DNA of 64,000 nucleotides from Devosia oryzisoli (GCF_014837245.1 NZ_JACYFU010000001.1:1-64000); one strand, 5' to 3'. Shown: positions 42,441 to 51,930, numbered from the stretch's first letter. A program made the numbers and translations. The notes: a model not told the origin generated them from the sequence alone.

Positions 42441-43907
42441 ATGGTCGAGGTCGCAAACGCCATCCGCTTTCTCCTCAACGGCGAAGAGATCACCCTCACT
42501 GACGTCGCGCCCGACCTGACGCTGCTCGACTGGCTCCGGCTCGACCGGCGCTTGCGCGGCTCCAAGGAAGGCTGCGCCGAGGGCGATTGCGGGGCCTGCA
42601 CCGTCCTCGTGGGCCGAGTGATGAGCGACGAAATCATCTACGATGCCGTCACCGCCTGCATCCGCTTCGTGGGGAGCCTGCATGGCACGCACGTCGTCAC
42701 CATCGAGCATCTGCGCGGCGAGAATGGCAATCTGCATCCGGTGCAGCAGGCCATGGTCGACCATCACGGCTCGCAGTGCGGCTTTTGCACGCCCGGCTTC
42801 GTGATGAGCCTTTATGGGCTGTGGATGCGCGACCCGCAGCCAAGCCGGCGGGCGATCGAGAAGGCCCTGCAGGGCAATCTCTGCCGCTGCACCGGCTACG
42901 CCCCCATCATCCGCGCCGGGCAGGCCATCTCCACCTATGGCCAGCCGCAGGGCGACCCGCTCTGGGCCGAGCGCATCGCCGTGCGCGAAACGCTGCTGCG
43001 CCTCAACGACGGCAAGCGCGTCGAGATCGGTGAGGGTGAGCGCAAGATCTTCATCCCCGCAAGCCTCGACGATTTCGCGGCGCTTTATGAGCAGTATCCC
43101 GAGGCGCGCATCGTCGCCGGTTCCACCGATGTCGGGCTCTGGGTCACCAAGTTCATGCGGCGCATCGGGCCGGTCATCTTCATCGGCCATCTGCAGGAAT
43201 TGCGCCGCATTGCCGAGAACGCCAGCGAGGTGCGGTTCTATGCCGGCGTCTCCTATTCCGAGGCGCTGCCAATCATCGAGAACAGCTTCCCCGAGCTGGC
43301 GCCGCTCTGGAACCGCTTCGCCGGCGAGCAGATCCGCAATATGGGCACACTGGGCGGCAATATCGCCAATGGCTCGCCCATCGGCGACACGCCCCCACCC
43401 TTCATTGCGCTCGGCGCAAAGCTGAGCCTGCGGCGCGGCGAGCATCGCCGAGAGATCAAGCTCGAGGACTATTTCCTCGCCTATGGCAAGCAGGACCGGC
43501 AGCCGGGCGAGTTCGTTGAAAGCGTCACCGTGCCGCTGCTGCCGCAAGGCGAACTTTTTGCCACCTACAAAATCTCCAAACGCCGCGAGGAGGACATTTC
43601 GGCGCTCTGCGGCGCGTTCCGGCTGTTCGTCAACGACGCCGGCACGGTGGGCATGGCGCGCATCGCCTTCGGCGGCATGGCGGCCACGCCAAAGCGCGCC
43701 AAGGCCGTCGAGGCGGCGCTGGTCGGCAAGCCCTGGACCATGGACACCGTTGAGGCGGCGTTGCCGGCCTTTGCCGAGGATTATCAGCCCATCACCGACA
43801 TGCGCGCCTCGGCCGACTATCGCCTGCTTGCCGCGCAGAACCTGCTCAAGCGATTCTTCCTCGAAAGCCAGGGCGAGCAGGTCCAGGTCAAGCGGGAGGT
43901 GGCGTGA
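42441..43907 (+). CDS. xdhA: Xanthine dehydrogenase small subunit (2Fe-2S and FAD)
   Basis: A 488-residue subunit. The first 2Fe-2S cluster is in GCAEGDCGACTVLVG, the second in QCGFCTPGF and NLCRCTGYAP. The FAD-binding domain (about 195-370) has ARIVAGSTDVGLWVTK and GTLGGNIANGSPIGDTPP, followed by the CO-dehydrogenase flavoprotein C-terminal domain. It moves electrons from the molybdenum site in XdhB to NAD+. GGGGGAGCTGAGGC precedes the ATG. Its stop overlaps the xdhB start (TGATG). Confidence 0.95.
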   Translation: MVEVANAIRFLLNGEEITLTDVAPDLTLLDWLRLDRRLRGSKEGCAEGDCGACTVLVGRVMSDEIIYDAVTACIRFVGSLHGTHVVTIEHLRGENGNLHPVQQAMVDHHGSQCGFCTPGFVMSLYGLWMRDPQPSRRAIEKALQGNLCRCTGYAPIIRAGQAISTYGQPQGDPLWAERIAVRETLLRLNDGKRVEIGEGERKIFIPASLDDFAALYEQYPEARIVAGSTDVGLWVTKFMRRIGPVIFIGHLQELRRIAENASEVRFYAGVSYSEALPIIENSFPELAPLWNRFAGEQIRNMGTLGGNIANGSPIGDTPPPFIALGAKLSLRRGEHRREIKLEDYFLAYGKQDRQPGEFVESVTVPLLPQGELFATYKISKRREEDISALCGAFRLFVNDAGTVGMARIAFGGMAATPKRAKAVEAALVGKPWTMDTVEAALPAFAEDYQPITDMRASADYRLLAAQNLLKRFFLESQGEQVQVKREVA

Positions 43908-46234
43908 TGAACAAGCGCGTAGACCCGATCAACCTCGCCGTCCTCCACACCAGGACCCGGCACGATAGCGGCCCCAAGCACGTCACGGGCACGGCCGAAT
44001 ATATCGACGACATGGCCGAACCGGCCGGGACGATGCACGCCTATCTCGGTCTCTCCACGCGCGCTCACGCCGAAATCCTGGCGATGGATTTCTCGGCCGT
44101 CCGCGGCGCCCCCGGCGTCATCGGCGTGCTGACCGCCGACGACATTCCGGGCGAAAACGACGTCTCGCCCAGCCACAAGCACGACGAACCGATCTTTGCC
44201 GAGGGCCGGGTGCAGTTCTGGGGCCAGCCGATCTTTGCTGTGGTCGCCGAAACGCGCGACGCGGCGCGCCGGGCAGCGCAGCTGGCAAAGATCGAGTATC
44301 GCGATCTCGACTGGCTGCCGGACGTTCGCGCCGCCCAGCAGGCTGGCGGCAAGCTCGTCACCGAGCCGCTCAAGCTTGAGCGCGGTGATGTGGCAGCCGG
44401 TCTCGCCTCCGCCCCAAGGCGCGCCAAAGGCGCCATCACCATTGGCGGACAGGACCACTTCTATCTCGAAGGGCAGATCGCCTATGCGGTGCCTGGGGAG
44501 GACGAGGACGTCACCGTCTATGCGTCCACCCAGCACCCGAGCGAAGTGCAGCTGATGGTGGCCCAGGTGCTGGGCATCCGGCACAACGCCGTGACCATCA
44601 CGCTGCGGCGCATGGGCGGCGGCTTCGGCGGCAAGGAAACGCAGGGCAACCTCTTCGCGGCCGTGGCGGCCATTGCCGCCAAGAAGTGGAACCGCGCCTG
44701 CAAGATCCGCCCTGATCGCGACGACGACATGCAGGCTACCGGCAAGCGCCACGATTTCGTGGTGGATTACGATGTCGGCTACGACGAAACCGGAAAAATC
44801 CTCGCCGTCGACGCCGTCTATGGCGCCCGCGGCGGCTTCTCGTCCGATCTCACCGGCCCGGTGACGGACCGGGCGCTGTTCCATTGCGACAACGCCTATT
44901 GGTACCCGGCCGTGCGGGCGCGGTCCGAGCCGCTCTACACCAACACCGTCTCCAACACCGCCTTCCGCGGCTTTGGCGGGCCGCAGGGAATCATGGCCTG
45001 CGAGCGCTGGATCGAAGACATCGCCTATGCGCTGGGCAAGGACCCGCTCGATATCCGCAAGGCCAATTTCTACGGCGTGCACGAGAACAACGTCACGCCC
45101 TATCACCAGACCGTGGGCGACAACATCGTCCACCGGATCGTCGATGAGCTTGAAGCCTCCTCCGACTATCAGGCTCGTCGGGACGCGATCATCGCCTTCA
45201 ACCGCACGAGCCGGGTGCTCAAGAAGGGCATCTCGCTGACGCCGGTCAAGTTCGGCATCTCCTTCACCGCCACCTGGTACAACCAGGCCGGAGCCCTGGT
45301 GCATGTCTACAAGGACGGCTCGATCCATCTCAATCACGGTGGCACCGAGATGGGGCAGGGCCTCAATATCAAGGTGGCGCAGGTGGTGGCGGACGCGTTC
45401 GGGGTCAACCTCGACACGGTCAAGATCATGCCCACCTCGACAGGCAAGGTGCCCAACACCTCGGCCACGGCGGCGTCGTCGGGCTCCGATCTCAACGGCA
45501 TGGCCGCCTGGGACGCCTGCGAACAGATCAAGTCCCGCCTCATCGCGCATGCGGCGCAGCTCTACCAGTCCGACGAGGCCGATTGCCATTGGGTGCAGGG
45601 CGGGCTGCAGGTGGGCCGCGAGTTCGTCGCCTTTGCCGAACTGGTCGCCTCCGCCTACCTCAACCGGATCCAGCTGTCCGCCGCCGGCTTCTACAAGACG
45701 CCGAAAATCCACTGGGATCGGGCAACCGGCAAGGGCCACCCGTTCTACTACTTCGCCTATGGCGCATCCGTCAGCGAAGTCACCATCGACACCCTGACCG
45801 GCGAATACACCGTCGATCGCGTCGACATCCTCCACGACGTCGGCAAGTCGCTCAATCCCGCCATCGACCAAGGCCAGATCGAGGGCGGCTTCGTCCAGGG
45901 CATGGGCTGGCTGACCACCGAGGAGCTGGTGTGGGACGCCAAGGGGCAGCTGCGCACGCATGCGCCCTCGACCTACAAGATCCCGCTCGCCAGCGACGTC
46001 CCGCCGGTCTTCAACGTGCAAATTGCCGAGTGGTCGGTCAATCCGGAGCCGACCATCGGCCGCTCCAAGGCCGTCGGTGAGCCGCCCTTCATGCTGGCCA
46101 TCAGCGTGGTCGAAGCGCTGGGCATGGCGGTCGCAAGCGTCGCCGAGTACCGCGTGGCCCCCCAGCTCGACACGCCCGTGACACCGGAACGCGTGCTGAT
46201 GGGCGTCGAGCGGATGAAGGAGGCGCGGGGGTGA
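43907..46234 (+). CDS. xdhB: Xanthine dehydrogenase molybdenum-binding subunit
   Basis: A 775-residue catalytic subunit oxidising hypoxanthine and xanthine to urate. Moco and substrate motifs include QDHFYLEGQIAYA, RMGGGFGGKETQ, NTAFRGFGGPQG, LNHGGTEMGQGL, TSATAASSGSDLNG and AVGEPPFMLA, whose Glu is the catalytic base. The ATG three bases inside the earlier open GTG was chosen; GGGAGG lies seven bases upstream and the codon overlaps the xdhA stop. It is followed by a long inverted repeat that separates it from xdhC. Confidence 0.95.
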   Translation: MNKRVDPINLAVLHTRTRHDSGPKHVTGTAEYIDDMAEPAGTMHAYLGLSTRAHAEILAMDFSAVRGAPGVIGVLTADDIPGENDVSPSHKHDEPIFAEGRVQFWGQPIFAVVAETRDAARRAAQLAKIEYRDLDWLPDVRAAQQAGGKLVTEPLKLERGDVAAGLASAPRRAKGAITIGGQDHFYLEGQIAYAVPGEDEDVTVYASTQHPSEVQLMVAQVLGIRHNAVTITLRRMGGGFGGKETQGNLFAAVAAIAAKKWNRACKIRPDRDDDMQATGKRHDFVVDYDVGYDETGKILAVDAVYGARGGFSSDLTGPVTDRALFHCDNAYWYPAVRARSEPLYTNTVSNTAFRGFGGPQGIMACERWIEDIAYALGKDPLDIRKANFYGVHENNVTPYHQTVGDNIVHRIVDELEASSDYQARRDAIIAFNRTSRVLKKGISLTPVKFGISFTATWYNQAGALVHVYKDGSIHLNHGGTEMGQGLNIKVAQVVADAFGVNLDTVKIMPTSTGKVPNTSATAASSGSDLNGMAAWDACEQIKSRLIAHAAQLYQSDEADCHWVQGGLQVGREFVAFAELVASAYLNRIQLSAAGFYKTPKIHWDRATGKGHPFYYFAYGASVSEVTIDTLTGEYTVDRVDILHDVGKSLNPAIDQGQIEGGFVQGMGWLTTEELVWDAKGQLRTHAPSTYKIPLASDVPPVFNVQIAEWSVNPEPTIGRSKAVGEPPFMLAISVVEALGMAVASVAEYRVAPQLDTPVTPERVLMGVERMKEARG

Positions 46235-46257
46235 GACTGGGCATCGTGGCTCCCCTA

Positions 46258-46362
46258 CCCCCACCCTCGGTCCCTCCCCACAAGGGGGAGGGAGGCGCAA
46301 AGCTCTGGCACCTCGGTTCCATCGTCTCCCTCCCCCTTGTGGGGAGGGACCAAGGGTGGGGG
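46258..46362. repeat. Long GC-rich inverted repeat between xdhB and xdhC
   Basis: Arms 46258-46294 and 46326-46362 are 37 nt each, 36 complementary, with a 31-nt loop. Each arm is itself a partial hairpin (CCCTCCCC-ACAA-GGGGGAGGG). It belongs to the same class as the repeats at 347-472 and 51936-52056. The right arm runs into the xdhC start and supplies GGGGGAG as ribosome binding site. Confidence 0.8.
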
Positions 46363-46370
46363 AGCTTCGC

Positions 46371-47228
46371 TTGAGCGCCGCCGACCTCACCGCTTTCCTC
46401 GAAGCCAACCCCGACGCCATTGCGTGCGAGTTGACCTCGGTCCGCGGCTCTTCTCCCCGCGAACAGGGAACCTTCATGCTGGTCGCCCCCGACGCCCTTT
46501 TCGGCACCATTGGCGGCGGCGCGCTCGAATACATGGTGATCGAACATGCGCGCCGGCTGATCGCCGAGGGTCGGGCCGAGGAGGCGATGGACGTGCCGCT
46601 GGGCCCCGAAATCGGCCAGTGCTGCGGCGGGCGGGTCAGGGTCGACCTCCGCTTTGCCGACGCGAGCGTGCGCAAGTCCCTCCTCGAGAGGGCCGCCGCC
46701 GACGACGAATCCCGTCCCAGCGTCTTTGTCTTCGGCGCGGGTCACGTCGGCCGGGTTCTGGCGCAGATCCTGCACCTGCTGCCGGTCCGGCTCGAGGTGA
46801 TCGACACAAGGCAGGATGAGCTCGACCTGCTGCCGGCGGACATCACCGCCCGCCGCGTCGCCATGCCGGAGGCCGTGGTGCGTGCGGCGCCGCCGGGCAG
46901 CGCCTTTGTCATCCTCACCCACGACCATGCGCTCGATTTCCTGATCGCCGCCGAAGCCCTGGCGCGTCCCGACGCGGCCTATGTCGGCATGGTCGGCTCG
47001 AAGACCAAGCGCGCGAAATTCTCGAGCTGGTACCGCGAGCAGGGCGGCGAGGCGCGCCTGCTCGACCGGCTTGTCCTGCCCATCGGGGCGCAGGGGATTG
47101 GGGATAAACGCCCCGCAGTCATTGCAGCACTGGCGGCGGCGGAAATTATGGTCCACATTGGGAAACGGGAAGCATCTGTCGGGCCTATGGCCGCCCCCGC
47201 GAAGAATGGGGTGGTGAGTGGACAATAA
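46371..47228 (+). CDS. xdhC: XdhC molybdenum-cofactor insertion/sulfuration chaperone
   Basis: A 285-residue protein that binds Moco and supports its sulfuration and insertion into XdhB. XdhC_CoxI domain: CELTSVRGSSPREQGTFMLV, GTIGGGALEY and GQCCGGRVRV. The C-terminal Rossmann-like domain has VFVFGAGHVGRVLAQIL, AFVILTHDHALDF, YVGMVGSKTKRAKF and LPIGAQGIGDKRPAVIA. The TTG start six bases after GGGGGAG is preferred; a GTG five codons earlier lies inside the repeat arm and has no separate ribosome site. It overlaps the ABC transporter ATPase gene by 11 bp if that begins at GTG. Confidence 0.92.
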   Translation: MSAADLTAFLEANPDAIACELTSVRGSSPREQGTFMLVAPDALFGTIGGGALEYMVIEHARRLIAEGRAEEAMDVPLGPEIGQCCGGRVRVDLRFADASVRKSLLERAAADDESRPSVFVFGAGHVGRVLAQILHLLPVRLEVIDTRQDELDLLPADITARRVAMPEAVVRAAPPGSAFVILTHDHALDFLIAAEALARPDAAYVGMVGSKTKRAKFSSWYREQGGEARLLDRLVLPIGAQGIGDKRPAVIAALAAAEIMVHIGKREASVGPMAAPAKNGVVSGQ

Positions 47229-48762
47229 TATGCCCAATCGGCTCGAGTTGAGCGGCATTACCAAGCAGTTTCCGGGCGTTCTCGCCAACGATAACGTCTC
47301 CTTTGCGGTAAAGCCGGGCGAAATCCACGCGCTTCTGGGCGAAAACGGCGCCGGCAAGTCTACCCTGGTCAAGATGATCTACGGCATCATGCAGCCCGAT
47401 GCCGGCGAAATCCGCTGGAACGGCCAGCCGGCAACGATCGCCAACCCCAAGGCCGCGCGCCGCCTCGGTATCGGCATGGTTTTCCAGCACTTTTCGCTGT
47501 TCGAAGCGCTGACCGTATTCGAAAATATCGCGCTGGGCATGGACGCAAAAATCCCCTCGCGGGAGCTCGAGGCGCGGATCCGCGAAGTGATGCAGACCTA
47601 TGGGCTGCTGCTCGATCCGCATCGCACCGTCGCGACGCTCTCCGTCGGCGAGCGGCAACGCATCGAAATCGTTCGCGCCCTGCTGCTCAACCCCAAGCTG
47701 CTGATCATGGACGAGCCGACTTCGGTCCTGACCCCGCAGGAAGTGGAGCAGTTGTTCACGGTCCTGCGGCAGCTCGCGGCAGAAGGCTGCTCCATCCTCT
47801 ACATCTCGCACAAGCTGCACGAAATCAAAGCCCTGTGCGATACGGCGACGATCCTGCGCGGCGGCAAGCTGGTCGACACCTGCGATCCGCGGCAGGAAAC
47901 CAGCCGGTCCATGGCAGAAAAAATGATCGGCACTGGCCTTAAGGACATCGTCAAGCCCGATGGGCGCGCGTTCGGCGATCCGCGGCTGGTGGTCAACCGC
48001 CTTTCGACCTCCCGGACCGGCCACTTCGATGTTCCCGTGCACAACGTCACCTTCACCGTGCGCGCCGGCGAAATCCTGGGCATCGCGGGGGTCGCGGGCA
48101 ATGGGCAAAACGCCCTGCTCGACGCGCTTTCGGGCGAGATCAAGGGGCATGATCGCGAGGCGATCACCATAGACGGGGTCGGCATCGGCTCGATGGACAC
48201 CACCGAGCGGCGCCGGCACGGGCTCTGTGCCGTGCCTGAAGAGCGCAACGGCCACGCCGCCGTGGGCGACTTCAGCCTCTCCGACAATTCCGTACTCACG
48301 GCGCGCGACCGGCTGGGCATGGTGATGATGGGCCTGATCAATTCGGGCGCCGCAAGGACCTATACCGGCAAGGTGATTGCCGACTTCGCGGTCAAGGCGC
48401 TGGGGCCGGCCTCGACCGCCGGGTCGCTGTCGGGCGGAAACCTGCAGAAATACATCATGGGCCGCGAGATCCTGCAAAAGCCGAGCGTGCTGGTGGTCAG
48501 CCAGCCCACCTGGGGCGTCGACGCGGGAGCAGCGGCGGCCATCCACCAGGCTCTGGTAGACCTCGCCGCGGCGGGTTCGGCCATCGTCGTGATCAGCCAG
48601 GACCTCGACGAGCTTCTTGCGCTCAGCGACACGCTGGCCGTCATCAACATGGGCCAGCTCAGTGCAGCGCGGCCGGTCAAGGCTTTCAGCGTGGACGAAA
48701 TTGGCTTGCTGATGGGCGGGGTGCATGGCGAGAAGGAGGCCCAGCATGCCGTTCCGGCTTGA
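47218..48762 (+). CDS. BMP-type purine/nucleoside ABC importer, duplicated ATPase
   Basis: A 514-residue ATPase of the NupA/YufO group with two ABC domains. N-half: [47 protein letters not shown] and LLIMDEPTSVLT. C-half: the degenerate P-loop IAGVAGNGQNALL, LSGGNLQKYIMG and VLVVSQPTWGVD, with Gln in place of the Walker B acidic pair, normal for this group. It energises the two permeases and Bmp lipoprotein/periplasmic protein downstream. GTG at 47218 and ATG at 47230 (MPNRLELS) are both possible starts. Location inside the Xdh cluster suggests xanthine, urate, hypoxanthine or nucleosides as substrate. Confidence 0.92.
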   Translation: MDNNMPNRLELSGITKQFPGVLANDNVSFAVKPGEIHALLGENGAGKSTLVKMIYGIMQPDAGEIRWNGQPATIANPKAARRLGIGMVFQHFSLFEALTVFENIALGMDAKIPSRELEARIREVMQTYGLLLDPHRTVATLSVGERQRIEIVRALLLNPKLLIMDEPTSVLTPQEVEQLFTVLRQLAAEGCSILYISHKLHEIKALCDTATILRGGKLVDTCDPRQETSRSMAEKMIGTGLKDIVKPDGRAFGDPRLVVNRLSTSRTGHFDVPVHNVTFTVRAGEILGIAGVAGNGQNALLDALSGEIKGHDREAITIDGVGIGSMDTTERRRHGLCAVPEERNGHAAVGDFSLSDNSVLTARDRLGMVMMGLINSGAARTYTGKVIADFAVKALGPASTAGSLSGGNLQKYIMGREILQKPSVLVVSQPTWGVDAGAAAAIHQALVDLAAAGSAIVVISQDLDELLALSDTLAVINMGQLSAARPVKAFSVDEIGLLMGGVHGEKEAQHAVPA

Positions 48763-49828
48763 GAAACGTCCCGAACCCAGCCGCACCATGCTTTACCTCA
48801 CGCCGGCGGCCGCGGTTCTGCTGACCATGATCGTGGGCGCCATCATCTTTTCCGCCATCGGCTACAATGGCCTGGGCGCGGTGCGGGAAATCTTCTTCAC
48901 GCCCCTCACCAACTCCTACAAATGGCAGGATTTGGGCGTGAAGGCTGCCCCGCTCATCATCATCGGCGTTGGGCTCTCCATCGCCTACCGGGCCAATGTG
49001 TGGAACATCGGCGCCGAGGGGCAATACATCGTTGGGGGCCTCGCCGGCACCTGGGTGGCGCTGGCCACCTATTCGATGAGCGGCCCGTGGATCCTGCCCC
49101 TGATGATCCTGGCTGGGGTGGTCGGCGGCATGCTCTATGCGGCCATTCCGGCCTTTCTCAAGACGCGGCTCAACGTCAACGAAATCCTGACCTCGCTGAT
49201 GCTGACCTATGCGTCGGTGCAGCTGATCTACTATCTCATCCGCGCCCCCTGGAAGGATCCGATGGGCATGGGCTTTCCGCAGACGCGGCTGTTTGCCGAA
49301 AGCGCGCGCCTGCCCACCATAATTCCGGGCACCATCGTGCATCTGGGCGTGCCGATTGCCATCATCGTCGCGCTGGTCGCCTGGTTCATCATGTCGCGCT
49401 CGGTCTTCGGCTATCAGATGCGGGTTGTGGGCACGGCGCCGCACGCCGCGCGCTATGGCGGGTTCTCCGAAAACAAGACCATCTGGCTGGCGTTGCTGGT
49501 CTCGGGCGGTCTTGCGGGCCTTGCCGGTGTGCTGGAAGTGGCCGGCCCCTTCCAGCGCATGGTGCCGGGCTTTCCCGCCAATTACGGCTTCACCGCCATC
49601 ATCGTGGCCTTCCTCGGCCGGCTCAATCCGCTGGGCGTCATCTTTGCCGGTATCGTCCTGGCCATCACCTTCGTGGGCGGCGAGGTGGCGCAAACGACCA
49701 TCGGCCTGCCCAATGCGGCGACCGGCATCTTCCAGTCGATGATGCTGTTCTTCCTGCTCGCGGGCGATCTGCTGGTCCGCTATCGCATCCGCCGCACGGC
49801 GGTGCAGCCGAGCCGGAGTGCCGCCTGA
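48746..49828 (+). CDS. BMP-type ABC importer permease 1
   Basis: A 360-residue permease (BPD_transp_2, NupB/YufP group) with about eight to ten helices. Family blocks: GLGVRE-type YNGLGAVREIFFTPLT, LIIIGVGLSIAYRANVWNIGAEGQY, NEILTSLMLTYASVQLIYYLI, SVFGYQMRVVGTAPHAARYGG and GFTAIIVAFLGRLNPLGVI. The ATG with AGGAGG six bases upstream overlaps the end of the ATPase gene by 17 bp. Its stop overlaps the next permease start (TGATG). Confidence 0.92.
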   Translation: MPFRLEKRPEPSRTMLYLTPAAAVLLTMIVGAIIFSAIGYNGLGAVREIFFTPLTNSYKWQDLGVKAAPLIIIGVGLSIAYRANVWNIGAEGQYIVGGLAGTWVALATYSMSGPWILPLMILAGVVGGMLYAAIPAFLKTRLNVNEILTSLMLTYASVQLIYYLIRAPWKDPMGMGFPQTRLFAESARLPTIIPGTIVHLGVPIAIIVALVAWFIMSRSVFGYQMRVVGTAPHAARYGGFSENKTIWLALLVSGGLAGLAGVLEVAGPFQRMVPGFPANYGFTAIIVAFLGRLNPLGVIFAGIVLAITFVGGEVAQTTIGLPNAATGIFQSMMLFFLLAGDLLVRYRIRRTAVQPSRSAA

Positions 49829-50751
49829 TGGACCTCCTCATCCCCATCTTCGTGACGCTGGTCGGGGCGGCCTCGCCGATCCTCATCGCCGCCCTCGGCG
49901 AACTGGTGGTTGAAAAGGCCGGCGTCCTCAATTTGGGCGTCGAGGGCATGATGCTGGTCGGTGCCATCGCCGGCTTTGCGGCCCAGTTCTACACGGGCAA
50001 TCCCTATTTCGCGCTGGTGTGCGGCGCCGCTGCCGGTGTTGCCGTCTCCCTGATCTTCGGCGTTTTGACGCTGAGCCTTTCCACCAACCAGACCGCCACC
50101 GGCCTGGCGCTCACCATTTTCGGCACCGGCCTCTCGGCCCTGGCGGGCGCGCCGTTCTCGGCCCGCCCCGTGCAGCTGATGGCGCCGCTCTTTCCGCCGG
50201 AACTGGCGACGCACCCGATCTGGCGCGTCATCTTCGGCTATGCCGCGCCGGTCTATTTTTCGCTGATCATGGTGTTCGTGCTCTGGTACTTCCTCAAGAA
50301 GACCCGCAGCGGATTGATCCTGCGGGCGGTCGGAGAGAACGACCTTTCCGCCCATTCCATCGGCTATTCCGTGGTCGGCGTCCGCTATGCGGCGGTGGCC
50401 TTCGGTGGGGCCATGGCGGGCATTGCCGGAGCCTGCTTTCCGCTGCTGCTGACGCCGCAATGGGCCGAGCGCATGACGGCCGGCCGCGGCTGGATCGCCG
50501 TGGCGCTGGTGGTTTTTGCGTCCTGGCGGCCGTTCCGCCTCCTGGCGGGTGCCTATCTCTTCGGCCTCGTGATGACCATGGAGCTCTACGCCAAGGCCGG
50601 CAGCGGGCCGCTTTCGGCCATTCCGTCCGAGCTCTGGGCCGCTTTGCCCTATCTTGCCACCATCGCCGTCTTGGTGCTGATTTCCTTGCGCCGCGACGGC
50701 TCGACCAATGCACCGGCCTGCCTCGGCAAGCCGTTCATGCCCAGCAATTGA
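49828..50751 (+). CDS. BMP-type ABC importer permease 2
   Basis: A 307-residue partner permease (NupC/YufQ group). Conserved blocks: ASPILIAALGELVVEKAGVLNLGVEGMMLVGA at the N-terminus, LTLSLSTNQTATGLALTIFGTGLSA, RAVGENDLSAHSIGYSVVGVRYAAVAFGGAMAGIAGA and GRGWIAVALVVFASWRPF. It is translationally coupled to permease 1. The binding-protein gene follows after 59 bp with its own ribosome site. Confidence 0.92.
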   Translation: MDLLIPIFVTLVGAASPILIAALGELVVEKAGVLNLGVEGMMLVGAIAGFAAQFYTGNPYFALVCGAAAGVAVSLIFGVLTLSLSTNQTATGLALTIFGTGLSALAGAPFSARPVQLMAPLFPPELATHPIWRVIFGYAAPVYFSLIMVFVLWYFLKKTRSGLILRAVGENDLSAHSIGYSVVGVRYAAVAFGGAMAGIAGACFPLLLTPQWAERMTAGRGWIAVALVVFASWRPFRLLAGAYLFGLVMTMELYAKAGSGPLSAIPSELWAALPYLATIAVLVLISLRRDGSTNAPACLGKPFMPSN

Positions 50752-50810
50752 GGCGGCGCCAAATGATCGCTTCAGGCAACAACGAAAAATCGTCATTCAG
50801 GAGAAACACG

Positions 50811-51896
50811 ATGACTCTTACAAGGCGTAACCTGCTCAAGATCGGCGCAGCCGCGTCTGCCCTGCCGCTTCTTGGCTCCCGTGCCTTCGCGCAGGGCGAG
50901 CCGCTCAAGGTCGGCTTCATCTATGTCGGCACCATCAACGACAATGGCTACAACTACGCGCACAATCAGGGCCGGCTCTACCTCGAGGAGCAGCTCGGCG
51001 ACGCGGTGGAAACCACCTATGTCGAGAACGTGCCGGAAGGCCCGGACTGCGAACGCGTGCTGCGCGAGCTGGCCCAGCAGGGCAACAAGCTGATCTTTGC
51101 CACCAGCTTCGGCTTCGGCGACTCGGTCATCAAGGTCGCCCAGCAGTTCCCCGACGTGAAGTTCGAGCACGCCACGGGCTACATGAAGGCCGATAATGTG
51201 GGCCTTTACAATGCGCGCTTCTATGAAGGTCGCGCCGTGTGCGGCACCATCGCCGGCCACCTCTCCAAGACCGGCAAGGCGGGCTATATCGGCTCCTTCC
51301 CGATCCCCGAAGTGGTCATGGGCATCAATTCCTTCGTGCTCGCCGCGCGCAAGGTGAACCCTGACTTCACCATCAAGCCGGTCTACATCTCGACCTGGAA
51401 CGATCCCCCGAAGGAAGCCGATGCCGCGCGGGCCATGATCGACCAGGGCATCGACATCATCGCCCAGCACACCGACGGACCGGCTGCCTTGCAGGTTGTC
51501 GAGGAGCGTGGCGCGGTGGGTGGCTTCGGCCAAGGCGCCGACATGAGCGCCTTCGCTCCCGATGCCCAATTGACCTCGATCATCGATCACTGGGGCCCGC
51601 ACTACGTCAATTCGGCCAAGGCCGTGATCGACGGCACCTGGGTCCCCGGCGATACCTGGGAAGGCCTCAAGGAAGACGTGGTGCAGATCGGCCCCTATGG
51701 CCCCAAGGTCACCGAAGAGGTCAAGGCCGCGGCGGAAGCGGTGCGCACTGGCCAGATCGACGGCTCGTTCCACATCTTTACCGGCCCGATCAAGGACAAC
51801 ACCGGCACCGAACGCGTTCCCGCCGGCCAGACCATGACCGATGCCGAACTGCTGAGCATGGACTGGTACGTCGAAGGCGTCGAACAACCGGCTTGA
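50811..51896 (+). CDS. BMP-family periplasmic purine/nucleoside-binding protein, Tat-exported
   Basis: A 361-residue solute-binding protein of the BmpA/PnrA family. The N-terminus MTLTRRNLLKIGAAASALPLLGSRAFAQG carries a twin-arginine signal rather than the usual Sec lipoprotein signal. The mature part starts EPLKVGFIYVGTINDNGYNYAHNQG and contains LIFATSFGFGDSVIKVAQQFPDVKFEHATG, YIGSFPIPEVVMGINSF and IIAQHTDGPAALQV. It should capture purine bases or nucleosides for the adjacent ATPase and permeases. CAGGAG lies eight bases before the ATG. A hairpin and a long repeat follow the gene. Confidence 0.93.
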   Translation: MTLTRRNLLKIGAAASALPLLGSRAFAQGEPLKVGFIYVGTINDNGYNYAHNQGRLYLEEQLGDAVETTYVENVPEGPDCERVLRELAQQGNKLIFATSFGFGDSVIKVAQQFPDVKFEHATGYMKADNVGLYNARFYEGRAVCGTIAGHLSKTGKAGYIGSFPIPEVVMGINSFVLAARKVNPDFTIKPVYISTWNDPPKEADAARAMIDQGIDIIAQHTDGPAALQVVEERGAVGGFGQGADMSAFAPDAQLTSIIDHWGPHYVNSAKAVIDGTWVPGDTWEGLKEDVVQIGPYGPKVTEEVKAAAEAVRTGQIDGSFHIFTGPIKDNTGTERVPAGQTMTDAELLSMDWYVEGVEQPA

Positions 51897-51901
51897 TCGA
51901 A

Positions 51902-51930
51902 TGGGAGGGCGGTCACTGGCCGCCCTCCCA
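51902..51930 (+). terminator. Terminator-like hairpin after the BMP gene
   Basis: A perfect 11-bp stem TGGGAGGGCGG / CCGCCCTCCCA with a 7-nt loop starts 6 nt after the stop codon; it lacks a T-run, so it may stabilise or only partly terminate. Confidence 0.55.

Noticed and set aside
46258-46362. CRISPR-like or transposon-end structure
   Set aside because: Only one pair of inverted arms, no regular spacers, no transposase and no clear target duplication.
43817-46675. A 952-codon minus-strand open frame
   Set aside because: Antisense to xdhB and part of xdhC; no recognisable protein, no ribosome site.
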